The position numbers were made by a program, and so were the translations under genes. The notes under the pieces are model-generated. The model saw nothing but the letters and a program-made list of their open reading frames with translations, did no database searches and was not told the origin of the DNA. This document shows, one piece after another, positions 28,895 to 39,009 of a stretch of 64,000 bases of DNA (the stretch's first letter is position 1; each line of letters starts with the position of its first letter). Source of the DNA: Microbacterium halotolerans (GTDB lineage: Bacteria > Actinomycetota > Actinomycetes > Actinomycetales > Microbacteriaceae). The stretch spans positions 124,001 through 188,000 of the forward strand of contig NZ_KZ984054.1 in assembly GCF_003569805.1 (NCBI RefSeq). Direction: 5' to 3'.

Positions 28895-28912
28895 GAAGAG
28901 AACCATACGAAC

Positions 28913-30214
28913 ATGCGCACGATCGACCTGCGCGGGCGCGAGCTGACGCCCGCGGAACTGCTCGCCGCCGTGCCGCGCGCGAACGCGGCGCGGCGGGCGG
29001 CGCTGGAGGCCGCGACCGAGATCGTCGCCGATGTCCGTGCCAGGGGCGAGGCGTCCCTGCGCGAACAGGCCGAGAGGTTCGACGGTGCGACCGACCACGC
29101 GATCCGCGTGCCCTCGGAGCAGCTCACTGAGGCACTCGCAGGCCTCGCCGCGCCGGTCCGCGAGGCTCTGGAAGAAGCCATCCGTCGTGTGCGTGAGGCA
29201 TCCGCAGCTCAGATCCCTCCGGCCAGAGCGACGACCCTCGCCGACGGCGCCCGCGTGACGCAGCGTTGGCAGCCGGTCGCCCGCGTCGGCGTCTACGTGC
29301 CTGGCGGCAAGGCGGTGTACCCGTCGAGCGTCATCATGAACGTCGTGCCAGCTCAGGTCGCAGGCGTCACCTCTGTCGCACTCGCATCGCCGCCGCAGTC
29401 CGAGCACGACGGTCGCGTGCACCCGACGATCCTCGCAGCGGCTGCGCTGCTCGGCATCGACGAGGTCTACGCGATGGGAGGCGCAGGAGCCATCGGGGCG
29501 TTCGCCTACGGCGTCGACGGCCTCGGCCTCGACCCCGTCGACGTCGTCACGGGGCCAGGCAACAACTTCGTCGCCTCGGCCAAGCGCGCCGTCGCAGGCA
29601 TCGTCGGCACGGACGCGGAAGCGGGAGCGACCGAGATCCTGATCTCGGCCGACGACTCGGCCGATGCGCGGCATGTCGCCTACGACCTGGTCAGCCAGGC
29701 GGAGCACGACGAGCAGGCCTCAGCCGTTCTCGTGACGACCTCGCCCGACCTCGCCGAGGCCGTAGCCGCCGAAGTCGAACGCGTTGCCGTCGCGACCAGG
29801 CACGCCGAACGCGTCGCCGCCGCGCTGGCGGGGGAGCAGTCAGCGATCGTGCTCGTCGACGACGCATCCGCGGCCGAGGAGTTCAGCAACGCGTACGCGC
29901 CTGAGCACCTCGAACTCCACATCGCAGACGCTGCAGACGCGTCGTCCCGCTACACCAGTGCCGGCGCCGTGTTCGTCGGAACGCACAGCCCGGTCAGCCT
30001 CGGCGACTACCTCGCCGGATCGAACCACGTGCTTCCGACCGGAGGCCAGGCGCGCTACGCGGCGGGCCTCGGGGCCGCCACGTTCCTGCGGTCGCAGCAG
30101 GTCGTCGAATACTCGCGTGAGGCTCTGGAAGCTGTCAGGGACGGCATCGTCGCCCTGTCCGAGGCAGAGGCGCTGCCAGCGCACGGCGAGGCCGTTGCGG
30201 CGCGGTTCGCCTGA
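28913..30214 (+). CDS. hisD: Histidinol dehydrogenase HisD
   Basis: A zinc enzyme of 433 aa that oxidises L-histidinol to L-histidine in two NAD-dependent steps, the last of histidine synthesis. Motifs include [35 protein letters not shown] and [10 protein letters not shown]; the His residues near EHLELH and SNHVLPT contribute to catalysis and zinc binding. The ATG at 28913 gives the family N-terminus MRTIDLRG. No other his gene is nearby. The stop overlaps the nrdR ATG (TGATG). Confidence 0.96.
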   Translation: MRTIDLRGRELTPAELLAAVPRANAARRAALEAATEIVADVRARGEASLREQAERFDGATDHAIRVPSEQLTEALAGLAAPVREALEEAIRRVREASAAQIPPARATTLADGARVTQRWQPVARVGVYVPGGKAVYPSSVIMNVVPAQVAGVTSVALASPPQSEHDGRVHPTILAAAALLGIDEVYAMGGAGAIGAFAYGVDGLGLDPVDVVTGPGNNFVASAKRAVAGIVGTDAEAGATEILISADDSADARHVAYDLVSQAEHDEQASAVLVTTSPDLAEAVAAEVERVAVATRHAERVAAALAGEQSAIVLVDDASAAEEFSNAYAPEHLELHIADAADASSRYTSAGAVFVGTHSPVSLGDYLAGSNHVLPTGGQARYAAGLGAATFLRSQQVVEYSREALEAVRDGIVALSEAEALPAHGEAVAARFA

Positions 30215-30702
30215 TGCACTGCCCGTTCTGCCGCCACGGCGACTCACGCGTCATCGACTCGCGCACGAGCGACGACGGTCTGTCCATCCGGCGCAGGCGC
30301 CAGTGCCCGGAATGCGGGAAGCGCTTCTCCACGGTCGAGACCTCCAGTCTCAACGTGATCAAACGATCCGGCGCCGTCGAACCGTTCAGCCGCGACAAGG
30401 TCGTGCTCGGCGTGCGCAAGGCCTGTCAGGGCCGCCCCGTCACCGATGCGGACCTCGCCGTACTCGCGCAGAAGGTCGAGGAGGCGGTGCGTCAGACCGG
30501 GCTCAGCCAGATCGATGCCAATGAGATCGGTTTGGCGACCCTCGGCCCGCTGCGCGAACTCGACGAGGTGGCCTACCTCCGCTTCGCCAGCGTCTACCAG
30601 GCGTTCGAGTCCCTCGAAGACTTCGAGTCGGCGATCGCATCGCTGCGTGCCGATCACGCGGTCGCGGTGCAGGACGACTCGGCGACGGACCAGAAGGAAT
30701 GA
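30214..30702 (+). CDS. nrdR: Ribonucleotide reductase repressor NrdR
   Basis: A 162-aa ATP/dATP-sensing repressor of ribonucleotide reductase genes. The zinc ribbon is formed by [15 protein letters not shown] (Cys3, Cys6) and QCPECGKRF (about 30-38). An ATP-cone domain follows (about 49-139; [20 protein letters not shown] at its start). Length is typical. It is coupled to hisD by a one-base overlap and to pyrD by a four-base overlap, linking nucleotide-pool control and pyrimidine synthesis on one transcript. The NrdR target genes are not in this window. Confidence 0.96.
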   Translation: MHCPFCRHGDSRVIDSRTSDDGLSIRRRRQCPECGKRFSTVETSSLNVIKRSGAVEPFSRDKVVLGVRKACQGRPVTDADLAVLAQKVEEAVRQTGLSQIDANEIGLATLGPLRELDEVAYLRFASVYQAFESLEDFESAIASLRADHAVAVQDDSATDQKE

Positions 30703-31727
30703 GAATGTACCCGCTGCTGTTCCGCACCGTGCTCGCCCGCCTCGACCCCGAGGTCGCCCACCACCTCGGAATGGCGGTCATCCGCCTCGCGGGCATCGCG
30801 CCGGTCGCGCCGTTCGTGCGCGCCGCGACGAAGCCCGACCCGTCGCTCGAGGTGACCACGCTCGGGCTCACGTTCCCCAGCCCGTTCGGCGTCGCCGCGG
30901 GCTTCGACAAGAACGCCGTCGGCGTTCGCGGCCTCGATGCGCTCGGCTTCGGCCACATCGAGGCGGGCACCGTCACGGCGATTCCGCAGGACGGCAACCC
31001 CAAGCCCCGGCTGTTCCGGCTCGTGCGCGATCGCGCCGTCATCAATCGGATGGGCTTCAACAATCGCGGCGCGAAGGCCGCGGCCAGGCGCCTCGCGAAG
31101 CTGCGACGCGGGGGAGCGGTCGTCGGCGCCAACATCGGCAAGAGCCGCGTCGTCGATGTCGCCGACGCCACGGATGACTACGTCGCGAGCGCGACGATGC
31201 TCGCACCGCTCGCCGATTATCTCGCGGTGAACGTCTCGTCGCCGAATACACCGGGTCTGCGAGGTCTGCAGGCGATCGAGACGCTGACGCCGCTGCTCAC
31301 AGCCGTGCGCGAGGCGGCCGGTGCCACGCCGCTTCTGGTGAAGATCGCTCCGGACCTGCCGGACGACGAGATCGCCGGTGTCGCGACGATGGCGAAGGAG
31401 CTCGGCCTGGCCGGCATCATCGCCACCAACACGACCATCTCGCGAGACGGTCTCACCGCAGATCTGGCCACGATCTCCGCAGCCGGCGCCGGCGGCCTCT
31501 CCGGGGCGCCCCTGAGCGAACGCTCCCTCGAGGCGCTCCGGATCATCCGGGCCGAGGTTCCTGACCCTGAGTTCTGCGTGATCTCGGTCGGCGGCGTCGA
31601 GACCGCCGACGACGTTCGAGAGCGGCTCGACGCGGGGGCGACTCTCGTGCAGGGCTACACGGCGTTCCTCTACCGCGGCCCGCTCTGGGCGCGGCAGATC
31701 AACCGCGGCCTGTCACGCGGCCGCTGA
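30699..31727 (+). CDS. pyrD: Dihydroorotate dehydrogenase, class 2 (quinone)
   Basis: A flavoenzyme of 342 aa that oxidises dihydroorotate to orotate and passes electrons to quinone. The N-terminal helices [20 protein letters not shown] are the membrane-associating extension of class 2 enzymes. [14 protein letters not shown] carries the catalytic serine of this class, and [13 protein letters not shown] binds FMN phosphate and substrate. The ATG at 30699 overlaps the nrdR stop (ATGA); a second ATG at 30705 is equally plausible. A hairpin terminator shared with the opposing gene follows. Confidence 0.95.
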   Translation: MRMYPLLFRTVLARLDPEVAHHLGMAVIRLAGIAPVAPFVRAATKPDPSLEVTTLGLTFPSPFGVAAGFDKNAVGVRGLDALGFGHIEAGTVTAIPQDGNPKPRLFRLVRDRAVINRMGFNNRGAKAAARRLAKLRRGGAVVGANIGKSRVVDVADATDDYVASATMLAPLADYLAVNVSSPNTPGLRGLQAIETLTPLLTAVREAAGATPLLVKIAPDLPDDEIAGVATMAKELGLAGIIATNTTISRDGLTADLATISAAGAGGLSGAPLSERSLEALRIIRAEVPDPEFCVISVGGVETADDVRERLDAGATLVQGYTAFLYRGPLWARQINRGLSRGR

Positions 31728-31734
31728 CGAGAAA

Positions 31735-31774
31735 CGGCCCCGCTCATCGGGATCGCGCCGGATGAGCGGGGCCG
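31735..31774. terminator. Hairpin terminator between pyrD and the DUF3043 gene
   Basis: CGGCCCCGCTCATC (31735-31748) pairs perfectly with GATGAGCGGGGCCG (31761-31774). It lies between convergent genes. On the minus strand it is followed by TTTC, so it may serve both directions, more weakly on the plus strand. Confidence 0.7.
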
Positions 31775-31789
31775 GATGAGCGACTGTCG

Positions 31790-32350
31790 CTACTTGGGCG
31801 CGCCGCCGACGCGTACCTGCGGCTTCGGCAGGCGCATGAAGCGCATCTGCATCGAGCGCATCGCGGCGTACCAGCCGAGCCCCTTCTCGCGCTTGTCTTC
31901 GCCGAACTTCTCCCCGGCCCGCTTCTTCACGCTGCGCGACAGGATGAACATGTCGCCTACGGTGAACAGCACGAACACCCACAGGCCGACCATCCCGTAG
32001 AACTGGAACGCGTACGGCAGGAACATCGTCGCGACCAGGATCACGATCAGCGCGGGCATCAGGAGCTCGCCGAGATGCCACCGCGAGTCGGTGAAGTCGC
32101 GAACCCAGCGGCGCTGCGGCCCCCGGTCGCGCGGCTGGAGGAACTTCTCCTCGCCGTTGGCCTGACCGAGGCGGGCGCGATCCTGACGCGCGCGAAGCTC
32201 AGCTCTGGCGCGTCTGCGGGCCTCCTTCGTGTCGGCGACGAGCGGGCGGCGATTGGCCGCCTCGCGCTCGGCGCGCGTCGGAGTGGGGCGTCCCTTGCCG
32301 ACGGCCGGCGTCGACGCGTCGTTGTCGCTGGGAGCGGGGGTCTTTGCCAC
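31790..32350 (-). CDS. DUF3043 membrane protein
   Basis: A 186-aa actinobacterial protein of the DUF3043 family. A basic hydrophilic N-terminus (RPTPTRAEREAANRRPLVAD, about 21-40) is followed by two membrane helices (about 95-115 and 118-135) and a basic C-terminal tail with GWYAAMRSMQMRFMRLPKP. The function is unknown. It stands alone on the minus strand, divergent from the M20 peptidase, with only 49 bp between the starts. The gene begins MAKTPAPSDND behind GAGGTGC. Confidence 0.85.
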   Translation of the reverse strand: MAKTPAPSDNDASTPAVGKGRPTPTRAEREAANRRPLVADTKEARRRARAELRARQDRARLGQANGEEKFLQPRDRGPQRRWVRDFTDSRWHLGELLMPALIVILVATMFLPYAFQFYGMVGLWVFVLFTVGDMFILSRSVKKRAGEKFGEDKREKGLGWYAAMRSMQMRFMRLPKPQVRVGGAPK

Positions 32351-32387
32351 GGCGGAGCACCTCGATAAGTCGTTGCGGTTCGGGCCC

Positions 32388-32393
32388 TAGGAT
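32388..32393 (+). promoter_or_regulatory. -10-like box TAGGAT, probably giving a leaderless M20 peptidase mRNA
   Basis: TAGGAT ends 6 nt before the ATG at 32400, the same geometry as dnaE. No ribosome binding site fits between them. Confidence 0.5.
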
Positions 32394-32399
32394 ACCCGC

Positions 32400-33794
32400 A
32401 TGACCTTCGCAGAAGATCCGGATCAGAATCTCGCCGAAGTCGCGGAAGGCGGCATCGCGAACGCGCTGGCCGATCTCGGCCGACTCGTGCGCATCCCAGG
32501 CATCGCCTGGCCGTCCTTCGACCAGGACCAGCTCGGGCGCAGTGCGGAGGCTGTGGCCCAGCTCGCTCGCGATACCGGCCTGTTCGACGAGGTGCGCATC
32601 CATCGCGCGGAGATCCCCGGCGCCGATGAGCTCGGTCAGCCGGGGGTGCTGGCCACCCGCAGGGCACGGAACGGCAGGCCGACGGTGATGCTGTACGCCC
32701 ATCACGACGTGCAGCCTCCTGGGGACGACGCACTCTGGCAGACGCCGCCGTTCGAACCGACTGTGCGCAACGGACGCCTCTACGGTCGAGGTGCCGCCGA
32801 CGACAAGGCGGGCGTCATGGTGCACATCGCCTCCCTGCGCGCCCTGCACGAGACGATCGGCGACGACCTCGACCTGGGTATCGTGCTGTTCATCGAAGGC
32901 GAGGAGGAGTTCGGCTCGCGTTCGTTCACGCAGTTCATGGACGACAACGCGGACGACATGCGCTCCGACGTCATCGTCGTGGCGGACTCCGGCAACTGGG
33001 ACTCGTCGACGCCTGCTGTCACGGTGTCGCTGCGCGGCAACGCCACGTTCCACCTGACCGTGCGCACGCTCAGCCACGCATCGCACTCCGGCATGTTCGG
33101 CGGCGCGGTGCCAGATGCCATGCTCGCCACCATCAAACTGCTGTCGACGCTGTGGCACGACGACGGATCGGTCGCAGTCGAGGGGCTCGCCGTGCGCGAT
33201 TCCGATACTCCCGAGTACGACGAGTCGACGCTGCGGGAGGAGGCGGGTCTCCTCGAGGGCGTCAGCCCCATGGGGAACGGCACGATCCTCTCGCGCATCT
33301 GGAACAAACCGGCCATCACCGTCACAGGCATCGACCACACGCCCGTCGAAGCGGCGAGCAACACACTCGCGCCCGAGATCACCGTCGTCGTCAGCGCCCG
33401 CGTCGCACCGGGCCAGAGCTCGCACGAGGCCTACGGGGCCATCCGCTCCCACCTGGAGCAGCGCGCACCATTCGGTGCGGAGCTCACCTTCAGTGAGGTC
33501 GACAACGGCGACGGCTTCCTGGTCGACACGTCGGGATGGGCGGTGACCGCGGCGCGTGAGGCGATGCGAGACGGATACGGCACGGAGCCCGTCGACTACG
33601 GCGTCGGCGGCTCCATACCGTTCGTCGCCGACCTCGCGGAGCGCTATCCGGGAGTGCAGATCCTCGTCACGGGCATCGAGGATCCGCACTCGCGGGCGCA
33701 CAGCCCGAACGAGTCGCTGCACCTCGACACCTTCCGCCACGCGATCGTGTCGGAGACGCTGCTGCTGGGGCGGATGAATCAGCGCGAGGGCTGA
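32400..33794 (+). CDS. M20 family dipeptidase
   Basis: A cytoplasmic zinc dipeptidase-like hydrolase of 464 aa. The metal site motifs are VMLYAHHDVQPPG (about 98-110), LYGRGAADDKAG (about 128-139) and the general base in IEGEEEFGS (about 164-172). The dimerisation domain interrupts the catalytic domain in the usual way (about 210-340), and the last ligand region is GIEDPHSRAHSPNESL. It probably cleaves dipeptides or small N-substituted amino acids; the substrate is not predictable. It is transcribed alone. Confidence 0.9.
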   Translation: MTFAEDPDQNLAEVAEGGIANALADLGRLVRIPGIAWPSFDQDQLGRSAEAVAQLARDTGLFDEVRIHRAEIPGADELGQPGVLATRRARNGRPTVMLYAHHDVQPPGDDALWQTPPFEPTVRNGRLYGRGAADDKAGVMVHIASLRALHETIGDDLDLGIVLFIEGEEEFGSRSFTQFMDDNADDMRSDVIVVADSGNWDSSTPAVTVSLRGNATFHLTVRTLSHASHSGMFGGAVPDAMLATIKLLSTLWHDDGSVAVEGLAVRDSDTPEYDESTLREEAGLLEGVSPMGNGTILSRIWNKPAITVTGIDHTPVEAASNTLAPEITVVVSARVAPGQSSHEAYGAIRSHLEQRAPFGAELTFSEVDNGDGFLVDTSGWAVTAAREAMRDGYGTEPVDYGVGGSIPFVADLAERYPGVQILVTGIEDPHSRAHSPNESLHLDTFRHAIVSETLLLGRMNQREG

Positions 33795-33875
33795 CGAGAC
33801 ATCCGGATGCCGCGCCGAAGGCCGAGAAACGCCGCGAGCAGGACGGAATCGTGCCTGATGCGCCGAATCGACGTC

Positions 33876-33881
33876 TACAAT
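33876..33881 (+). promoter_or_regulatory. -10-like box TACAAT upstream of the ErpA gene
   Basis: TACAAT fits the TANNNT -10 pattern and lies 61 nt before the ATG at 33943. A purine-rich GAGAAGGAGA ribosome binding site precedes the start. No convincing -35 is seen. Confidence 0.4.
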
Positions 33882-33942
33882 CGGTAGAAGGCCGATGTGC
33901 GTTCCCGCGCAAGGGCGAAACCTGGAGTGAGAAGGAGACGGC

Positions 33943-34305
33943 ATGAGTGACACCCTGACGATCGACGCCGAGACCCGCGCACACGGCGTGAGCCTCACGG
34001 AACCCGCCGCTGCCAAGGTGAAGAGCCTGCTCGAACAGGAGGGGCGCGACGACCTGCGTCTCCGCGTCGCCGTGCAGCCAGGCGGATGCTCCGGCCTGAT
34101 CTATCAGCTGTACTTCGATGAGCGCCAGCTCGAGGGCGACGAGACGGTCGACTTCGACGGCGTCGAGGTCATCGTCGACAACATGTCGGTGCCGTACCTC
34201 GACGGCGCCGCCATCGACTTCAAGGACACGATCAGCGAGCAGGGCTTCACCATCGACAACCCGAACGCCGGCGGCTCCTGCGCCTGCGGCGACAGCTTCC
34301 ACTGA
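33943..34305 (+). CDS. erpA: Iron-sulfur insertion protein, ErpA/HesB family
   Basis: An A-type Fe-S carrier of 120 aa that passes clusters to target proteins. The three ligand cysteines are visible: one in VQPGGCSGLIYQL and two in the C-terminal GGSCACGDSF. The HesB fold is otherwise complete. It lies just upstream of the cytochrome oxidase genes but is separated from them by a strong terminator. The exact subtype (ErpA versus IscA) is inferred from length and the C-terminal motif. Confidence 0.93.
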   Translation: MSDTLTIDAETRAHGVSLTEPAAAKVKSLLEQEGRDDLRLRVAVQPGGCSGLIYQLYFDERQLEGDETVDFDGVEVIVDNMSVPYLDGAAIDFKDTISEQGFTIDNPNAGGSCACGDSFH

Positions 34306-34311
34306 CCCACG

Positions 34312-34352
34312 AGCGAACGGCCCCGCAGCTCCCGTGCGCGGGGCCGTTCGCT
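34312..34352 (+). terminator. Hairpin terminator after erpA
   Basis: AGCGAACGGCCCCGC (34312-34326) is perfectly complementary to GCGGGGCCGTTCGCT (34338-34352), an 11-nt loop between. It separates erpA from ctaC. The T run is short. Confidence 0.8.
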
Positions 34353-34419
34353 ATGCGGCACCACCGGAACTCCGCGCCACACGCTGGGAGTGTGGCCTGA
34401 ATCCGGTGAGCAAGTGCCG

Positions 34420-34425
34420 TAGACT
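34420..34425 (+). promoter_or_regulatory. -10-like box TAGACT upstream of ctaC
   Basis: TAGACT lies 35 nt before the GTG at 34461 and directly after the erpA terminator. It is the likely start of the cta operon. No clear -35 is visible. Confidence 0.5.
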
Positions 34426-34460
34426 GATTCCGCTCCATTCACGTTCGAAAGGTGAAGTAC

Positions 34461-35360
34461 GTGCCGTCGAAACGCCGCCTCCGTTGGGCCGCGATACCTA
34501 TCGCCGCTGCCTCCCTCGTCACCATCGTGGGTTGCACCCCGACGGAACTGCACGGGTACCTCCCCGGCTTCACCGAAGAAGGCACCCCTGCGACCAACCA
34601 GACTGACGGCATCGCCGCGCTCTGGACCGGGTCGTGGATCGCCGCGCTGGTCGTGGGCATCATCACCTGGGGTCTGATGCTCTGGGCGATGGTCGTGTAC
34701 CGCCGCCGCAGGGGACAGACCGGTCTGCCCGTGCAGCTGCGCTATAACATGCCGATCGAGATCTTCTTCACGACGGTGCCGTTGATCCTCGTGATCGGTC
34801 TGTTCGCCTTCACCGCGCGCGAGCAGACGAAGATCGAAGAACCGTGGGCTGAGCCCGACGTGCACATCACCGCGATCGCGAAGCAGTGGGCATGGGACTT
34901 CCAGTACGACGGCGACGAAGAGGACAACTCCGACGCCGTGTGGACGATGGGCATCCAAGCCCAGGTCGACGCCGACGGCAACGTCGAGGAGGGCGAGCTC
35001 CCCCGGCTCGTGCTGCCTGTCGACAAGAAGATCACGATCGACCTGCAGTCCCGCGACGTGATCCACTCCTTCTGGATCATCGACTTCCTCTACAAGAAGG
35101 ACATGTACCAGGGGCACGACAACTCATGGTCGTTCATCCCCACCCGTGAGGGCACGTATCAGGGCAAGTGCGCCGAGCTGTGCGGCGAGTACCACTCAGC
35201 GATGCTCTTCGAGGTCGACGTCGTCAGCAACGCCGAGTACGAATCGTACCTCGACGGGCTCGAGGACGACGGCCAGACGGGCGACATCAACGACGCCTAC
35301 GACCGCCTGCAGAACCTCCCGGGCACCACGGGTGCCGAGGCAGAAGAAGAGGGACACTGA
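34461..35360 (+). CDS. ctaC: Cytochrome c oxidase subunit II CtaC
   Basis: The CuA-carrying subunit of the aa3 terminal oxidase. The N-terminus has a lipoprotein signal ending VTIVGC, then two membrane helices (about 48-72 and 93-115) and an extracellular cupredoxin domain. The CuA ligands are the His in DVIHSFWI and the cluster [12 protein letters not shown] with two Cys, His and Met. I prefer GTG at 34461 because AAAGGTG lies 6-7 nt upstream; GTG at 34452 would add three residues. ctaD starts 5 nt after the stop. Confidence 0.95.
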   Translation: MPSKRRLRWAAIPIAAASLVTIVGCTPTELHGYLPGFTEEGTPATNQTDGIAALWTGSWIAALVVGIITWGLMLWAMVVYRRRRGQTGLPVQLRYNMPIEIFFTTVPLILVIGLFAFTAREQTKIEEPWAEPDVHITAIAKQWAWDFQYDGDEEDNSDAVWTMGIQAQVDADGNVEEGELPRLVLPVDKKITIDLQSRDVIHSFWIIDFLYKKDMYQGHDNSWSFIPTREGTYQGKCAELCGEYHSAMLFEVDVVSNAEYESYLDGLEDDGQTGDINDAYDRLQNLPGTTGAEAEEEGH

Positions 35361-35365
35361 GCGCT

Positions 35366-37108
35366 ATGACATCGACTGTCCAGGAACAGCGCCCGGCGAT
35401 GCCGGCGCGTCAGGCGGCACTGCTCAGCGGGAACAGAACCCACCGCAAGGGCAACATCATCGTCAGCTGGATCACGTCCACTGACCACAAGACGATCGGG
35501 TACATGTACCTGATCACCTCGGTGCTCTTCTTCATGCTCGGTGGTGTGATGGCGCTGATCATCCGCGCCGAGCTGTTCGCACCGGGCCTGCAGGTGGTTC
35601 CGACCCACGAACAGTACAACCAGCTGTTCACGATGCACGGCACGGTCATGCTGCTGATGTTCGCGACGCCGCTGTTCGCCGGTTTCGCCAACGTGCTGCT
35701 GCCGCTGCAGATCGGTGCACCCGATGTGGCGTTCCCGCGCCTGAACGCGTTCGCATTCTGGCTGTTCACATTCGGTTCGACCATCGCTGTGGCCGGCTTC
35801 CTCACCCCGCAGGGCGCGGCATCGTTCGGCTGGTTCGCCTACCAGCCGCTGGCCAACGCCTCCTTCTCGCCGGGTGTCGGCGGAAACCTGTGGATGATCG
35901 GCCTCGGCATCTCCGGTTTCGGCACGATCTTCGGCGCAGTGAACTTCATCACCACGATCATCACGATGCGCGCGCCTGGCATGACGATGTGGCGCATGTC
36001 GATCTTCAGCTGGAACACCCTCGTGACCAGCCTGCTGATCCTGATCGCGTTCCCGGTCCTCGCGGCCGCGCTGCTCGCCGCGGCCAGCGACCGCATCCTC
36101 GGTTCCCACGTATACGACCCGGCCAACGGAGGCGTGCTCCTCTGGCAGCACCTGTTCTGGTTCTTCGGGCACCCCGAGGTGTACATCATCGCGCTGCCGT
36201 TCTTCGGCATCGTCTCCGAGATCTTCCCGGTGTTCAGCCGCAAGCCGATCTTCGGTTACAAGACCCTGGTGTACGCGACCATCGCCATCGCGGCGCTGTC
36301 GGTGTCGGTGTGGGCTCACCACATGTACGTCACCGGTGCGGTGCTGCTGCCGTTCTTCGCTCTGATGACGATGCTGATCGCCGTTCCCACGGGTGTGAAG
36401 ATCTTCAACTGGATCGGCACGATGTGGCGAGGGTCGATCACCTTCGAGACGCCGATGCTGTTCTCGCTCGGCTTCCTGATCTCCTTCGTGTTCGGCGGTC
36501 TCACCGGCGTCATCCTGTCGGCGCCGCCGCTCGACTTCCACGTGTCGGACTCGTACTTCGTCGTGGCTCACTTCCACTACGTGGTGTTCGGAACCGTCGT
36601 GTTCGCGATGTTCGCCGGCTTCTACTTCTGGTGGCCGAAGTGGACAGGGAAGATGCTCAACGAGCGCCTCGGCTACGTGCACTTCTGGATGCTGTTCATC
36701 GGCTTCCACATGACGTTCCTCATCCAGCACTGGCTGGGCGTCGACGGCATGCCCCGCCGCTACGCCGACTACTCGACGGCAGACGGCTGGACGTGGGGCA
36801 ACGAGCTCTCCACGATCGGTTCCATGATCCTCGGCGCGTCGATGATCCCCTTCCTGCTGAACGTGTGGGTCACTGCGCGCAAGGCGAAGAAGGTCACGGT
36901 CGACGACCCGTGGGGCTTCGGCGGATCGCTCGAGTGGGCTACCAGCTGCCCGCCGCCGCGGCACAACTTCACGTCGATTCCGCGCATCCGGTCGGAGCGC
37001 CCCGCGTTCGACCTGAACCACGGCCCCGTCGTCGAGGTCGGTGTCGGACCGGCGAAGGATGCTCCGGATGTGCCGGTGAAGGACGTCGCAGACGGAGAGG
37101 TGAAGTAG
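35366..37108 (+). CDS. ctaD: Cytochrome c oxidase subunit I CtaD
   Basis: The catalytic core subunit, 580 aa, with twelve expected membrane helices. It binds heme a and the heme a3-CuB site. Ligands are visible: His in [10 protein letters not shown] (heme a), the CuB His-Tyr pair in [14 protein letters not shown], the CuB His pair in [11 protein letters not shown], and the heme a3/heme a histidines in [11 protein letters not shown]. The ATG at 35366 follows the ctaC stop by 5 nt. ctaF follows 4 nt after its stop. The subunit III gene (ctaE) is not in this block. Confidence 0.97.
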   Translation: MTSTVQEQRPAMPARQAALLSGNRTHRKGNIIVSWITSTDHKTIGYMYLITSVLFFMLGGVMALIIRAELFAPGLQVVPTHEQYNQLFTMHGTVMLLMFATPLFAGFANVLLPLQIGAPDVAFPRLNAFAFWLFTFGSTIAVAGFLTPQGAASFGWFAYQPLANASFSPGVGGNLWMIGLGISGFGTIFGAVNFITTIITMRAPGMTMWRMSIFSWNTLVTSLLILIAFPVLAAALLAAASDRILGSHVYDPANGGVLLWQHLFWFFGHPEVYIIALPFFGIVSEIFPVFSRKPIFGYKTLVYATIAIAALSVSVWAHHMYVTGAVLLPFFALMTMLIAVPTGVKIFNWIGTMWRGSITFETPMLFSLGFLISFVFGGLTGVILSAPPLDFHVSDSYFVVAHFHYVVFGTVVFAMFAGFYFWWPKWTGKMLNERLGYVHFWMLFIGFHMTFLIQHWLGVDGMPRRYADYSTADGWTWGNELSTIGSMILGASMIPFLLNVWVTARKAKKVTVDDPWGFGGSLEWATSCPPPRHNFTSIPRIRSERPAFDLNHGPVVEVGVGPAKDAPDVPVKDVADGEVK

Positions 37109-37112
37109 AGCT

Positions 37113-37568
37113 ATGAGATCCAACGTCGTCATCTGGTGGATCCTCGCGGTCTTCTTCCTGATCTGCACCGTCGTCTATGTCGGCTGGGGTATCCTCGGCC
37201 ACCTCGACGCCGTTCAGGCGGGGGAGCGCACGTGGAATGAGGCCGTCGAGTGGCCGGGCGCCATCGCTCTGCTGTTCAGCACCTTCATGTCGGCCATGAT
37301 CGCCTTCTTCATCCAGAAATGGCACGCGAGCCAGAAGGGCCTTGAGCTCGCGGCGGACCGCCTGGATGCCGATATCGACGACGACGACCCAGAGATGGGC
37401 GAGTTCAGCCCGTGGTCGTGGTGGCCGCTCGTGCTCGGCTCGGCCGTCGCCATCGGCGCCGTCGCTCTCGCCGTCGGACTCTTCCTGCTCCCGCTTGCGG
37501 CCGGCCTGCTGGTCGTCGCTCTGGTGGGCTGGACCTACGAGTACTACCGAGGAAATTTCGCAAGGTAG
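37113..37568 (+). CDS. ctaF: Cytochrome c oxidase subunit IV CtaF
   Basis: The small actinobacterial aa3 oxidase subunit, 151 aa. Four hydrophobic helices are visible (about 5-28, 46-68, 107-125, 127-143), with an acidic loop DADIDDDDPEMGEFSPWSWW between the pairs. The ending TYEYYRGNFAR is typical of actinobacterial CtaF. It is the last gene of the ctaC-ctaD-ctaF operon and is followed by a strong terminator. Confidence 0.93.
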   Translation: MRSNVVIWWILAVFFLICTVVYVGWGILGHLDAVQAGERTWNEAVEWPGAIALLFSTFMSAMIAFFIQKWHASQKGLELAADRLDADIDDDDPEMGEFSPWSWWPLVLGSAVAIGAVALAVGLFLLPLAAGLLVVALVGWTYEYYRGNFAR

Positions 37569-37590
37569 ATTGACCGCTCAGTGCGCAACG

Positions 37591-37629
37591 GAAACGGCCT
37601 CCGGATCATCGAGATCCGGAGGCCGTTTC
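37591..37629. terminator. 17-bp perfect hairpin between ctaF and map
   Basis: GAAACGGCCTCCGGATC (37591-37607) is fully complementary to GATCCGGAGGCCGTTTC (37613-37629) with a 5-nt loop. Because it carries AAA and TTT ends, it can work as a bidirectional terminator for the convergent ctaF and map genes. Confidence 0.9.
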
Positions 37630-37639
37630 GTGTGCCGGC

Positions 37640-38413
37640 TCAAAGGTGCGAACGGTCCGTGAGGATGATCGGGCCGTCCTCGGTGATGGCGATGGTGTGC
37701 TCGGAGTGGGCGCCGCGGGAGCCATCGGCGCTGCGCAGGGTCCAGCCGTCCTGGTCGGTGTAGAGCTCGTCGGTCGACTGCAGCAGCCACGGCTCGATCG
37801 CGATGATCAGACCGGGCTTGAGCGGGAAGCCGCGGCCGGGTCGGCCGTCGTTGGGGATATGCGGGTCGCCGTGCATCTCGCGGCCGACGCCGTGGCCGCC
37901 GAAGTCCGTGTTGATGGTGTGACCAGCGGCATAGGAGACCTCGGCGATCGCGGCGGAGATGTCACCGACCCGGTTGCCCGCCTGTGCCGCGTCGATGGCG
38001 GCCTTCAGCGCGCGCTCCGTCGTGTCGATGAGTCTCAGGTCCTCATCGCGCGGCGTGCCGACGACGAACGACACGGCGGAGTCAGCAACCCATCCGTCGA
38101 CCGACACGGCGAAGTCGAGGGTGACGAGGTCGCCGTCGCGCAGACTGTAGTCGAACGGCAGTCCGTGCAGCACCGCGTCGTTGATCGAGGTGCAGATCAC
38201 CTTGCCGAACGGCATCGCGCCGAACGACGGGTGGTAGTCGATGTAGCAGCTGGTCGCGCCCGCCTTTCGGATCATGTCGTGCGCGCGCCGATCGATGTCG
38301 AGCAGGTTCGTGCCGACGGTGACCTCGCTCTTCAGTGTGTTCAGGGTCTCGGCGACGAAGCGGCCGGCCGGCCGCATCTGCTCGATCTCGGCGGGGGTGC
38401 GCAGTTCGATCAT
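37640..38413 (-). CDS. map: Methionine aminopeptidase, type I
   Basis: Removes the N-terminal Met from nascent proteins; 257 aa. The five metal ligands are recognisable: Asp in LDFAVSVDGW, Asp in ADSAVSF, His in GGHGVGREMHGDPHIPN, Glu in IIAIEPWLL and Glu in GAHSEHTIAI. The ATG at 38413 is chosen because GGAGGATTCAC precedes it; the frame stays open upstream on the minus strand but without family similarity. It is divergent from the small membrane protein at 38489. Confidence 0.95.
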   Translation of the reverse strand: MIELRTPAEIEQMRPAGRFVAETLNTLKSEVTVGTNLLDIDRRAHDMIRKAGATSCYIDYHPSFGAMPFGKVICTSINDAVLHGLPFDYSLRDGDLVTLDFAVSVDGWVADSAVSFVVGTPRDEDLRLIDTTERALKAAIDAAQAGNRVGDISAAIAEVSYAAGHTINTDFGGHGVGREMHGDPHIPNDGRPGRGFPLKPGLIIAIEPWLLQSTDELYTDQDGWTLRSADGSRGAHSEHTIAITEDGPIILTDRSHL

Positions 38414-38488
38414 GTGAATCCTCCAGGTATCGTCCTCCCATTCTCTCCCACTCGAGATGGGCGAGCCCCGCGCGGTTACGCTGGGGGC

Positions 38489-38950
38489 ATGGCCCTTCGT
38501 CGCGTGTTCTACCGGTGGCTGTGGCTGGCTGTGCTCGTGCTGCCGGTGTGGCTGCTGATCGGGTGGGGAGTGTTCGGCGAGAACGGTTTCGCGATCCTCT
38601 GGATCGTGTTCATCGCGATGCCGTCGGTGTTCCTGGGGCAGGGTCTCCTCACCCTCATCACGCGCTCCCGCCCGTCCGTCGCGCGCACTCGAGCCGTCTC
38701 GTGGTGGGACGTGCTCGGCTTCGGCGTGTGGCACATCCTGACGGTCGCCGTCGTGGTCGTCGATGCCCGATGGTTCGCCGCGACGCTGTCGGCGGCCATC
38801 GTCGCTGGGTTCGCGCTGTTCTGGCTGCAGTTCTGGCAGCTGCGTCGTGAGGCGGGTGTGATGCGCTTCCGCACGATGCAGCGCGACGACGATGGCCCGG
38901 ATGACGACGGTGACGTGCTCATCGTCACGGAGAGTGACCCCGACAGGTAG
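38489..38950 (+). CDS. Small four-helix membrane protein
   Basis: I do not recognise a characterised family. The 153-aa protein has four hydrophobic helices (about 8-28, 32-53, 71-92, 95-113) and an acidic tail with [10 protein letters not shown]. Similar small proteins lie next to rplS or map in related actinobacteria and are often labelled transporter permeases without evidence. The ATG at 38489 is followed directly by a basic ALRRVFYRW segment. Its start lies 75 bp from the map start on the opposite strand. Confidence 0.7.
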   Translation: MALRRVFYRWLWLAVLVLPVWLLIGWGVFGENGFAILWIVFIAMPSVFLGQGLLTLITRSRPSVARTRAVSWWDVLGFGVWHILTVAVVVVDARWFAATLSAAIVAGFALFWLQFWQLRREAGVMRFRTMQRDDDGPDDDGDVLIVTESDPDR

Positions 38951-39009
38951 CGCCGATACGGTTTGGGCGGACGGGGAATCCATGGCAGAATGGGCCGCTG
39001 TGCCGTGAT

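Noticed and set aside
35297-37168. Minus-strand frame of 623 residues opposite ctaD
   Set aside because: Composition is His/Arg/Glu-rich without domains and ctaD is certain on the plus strand.
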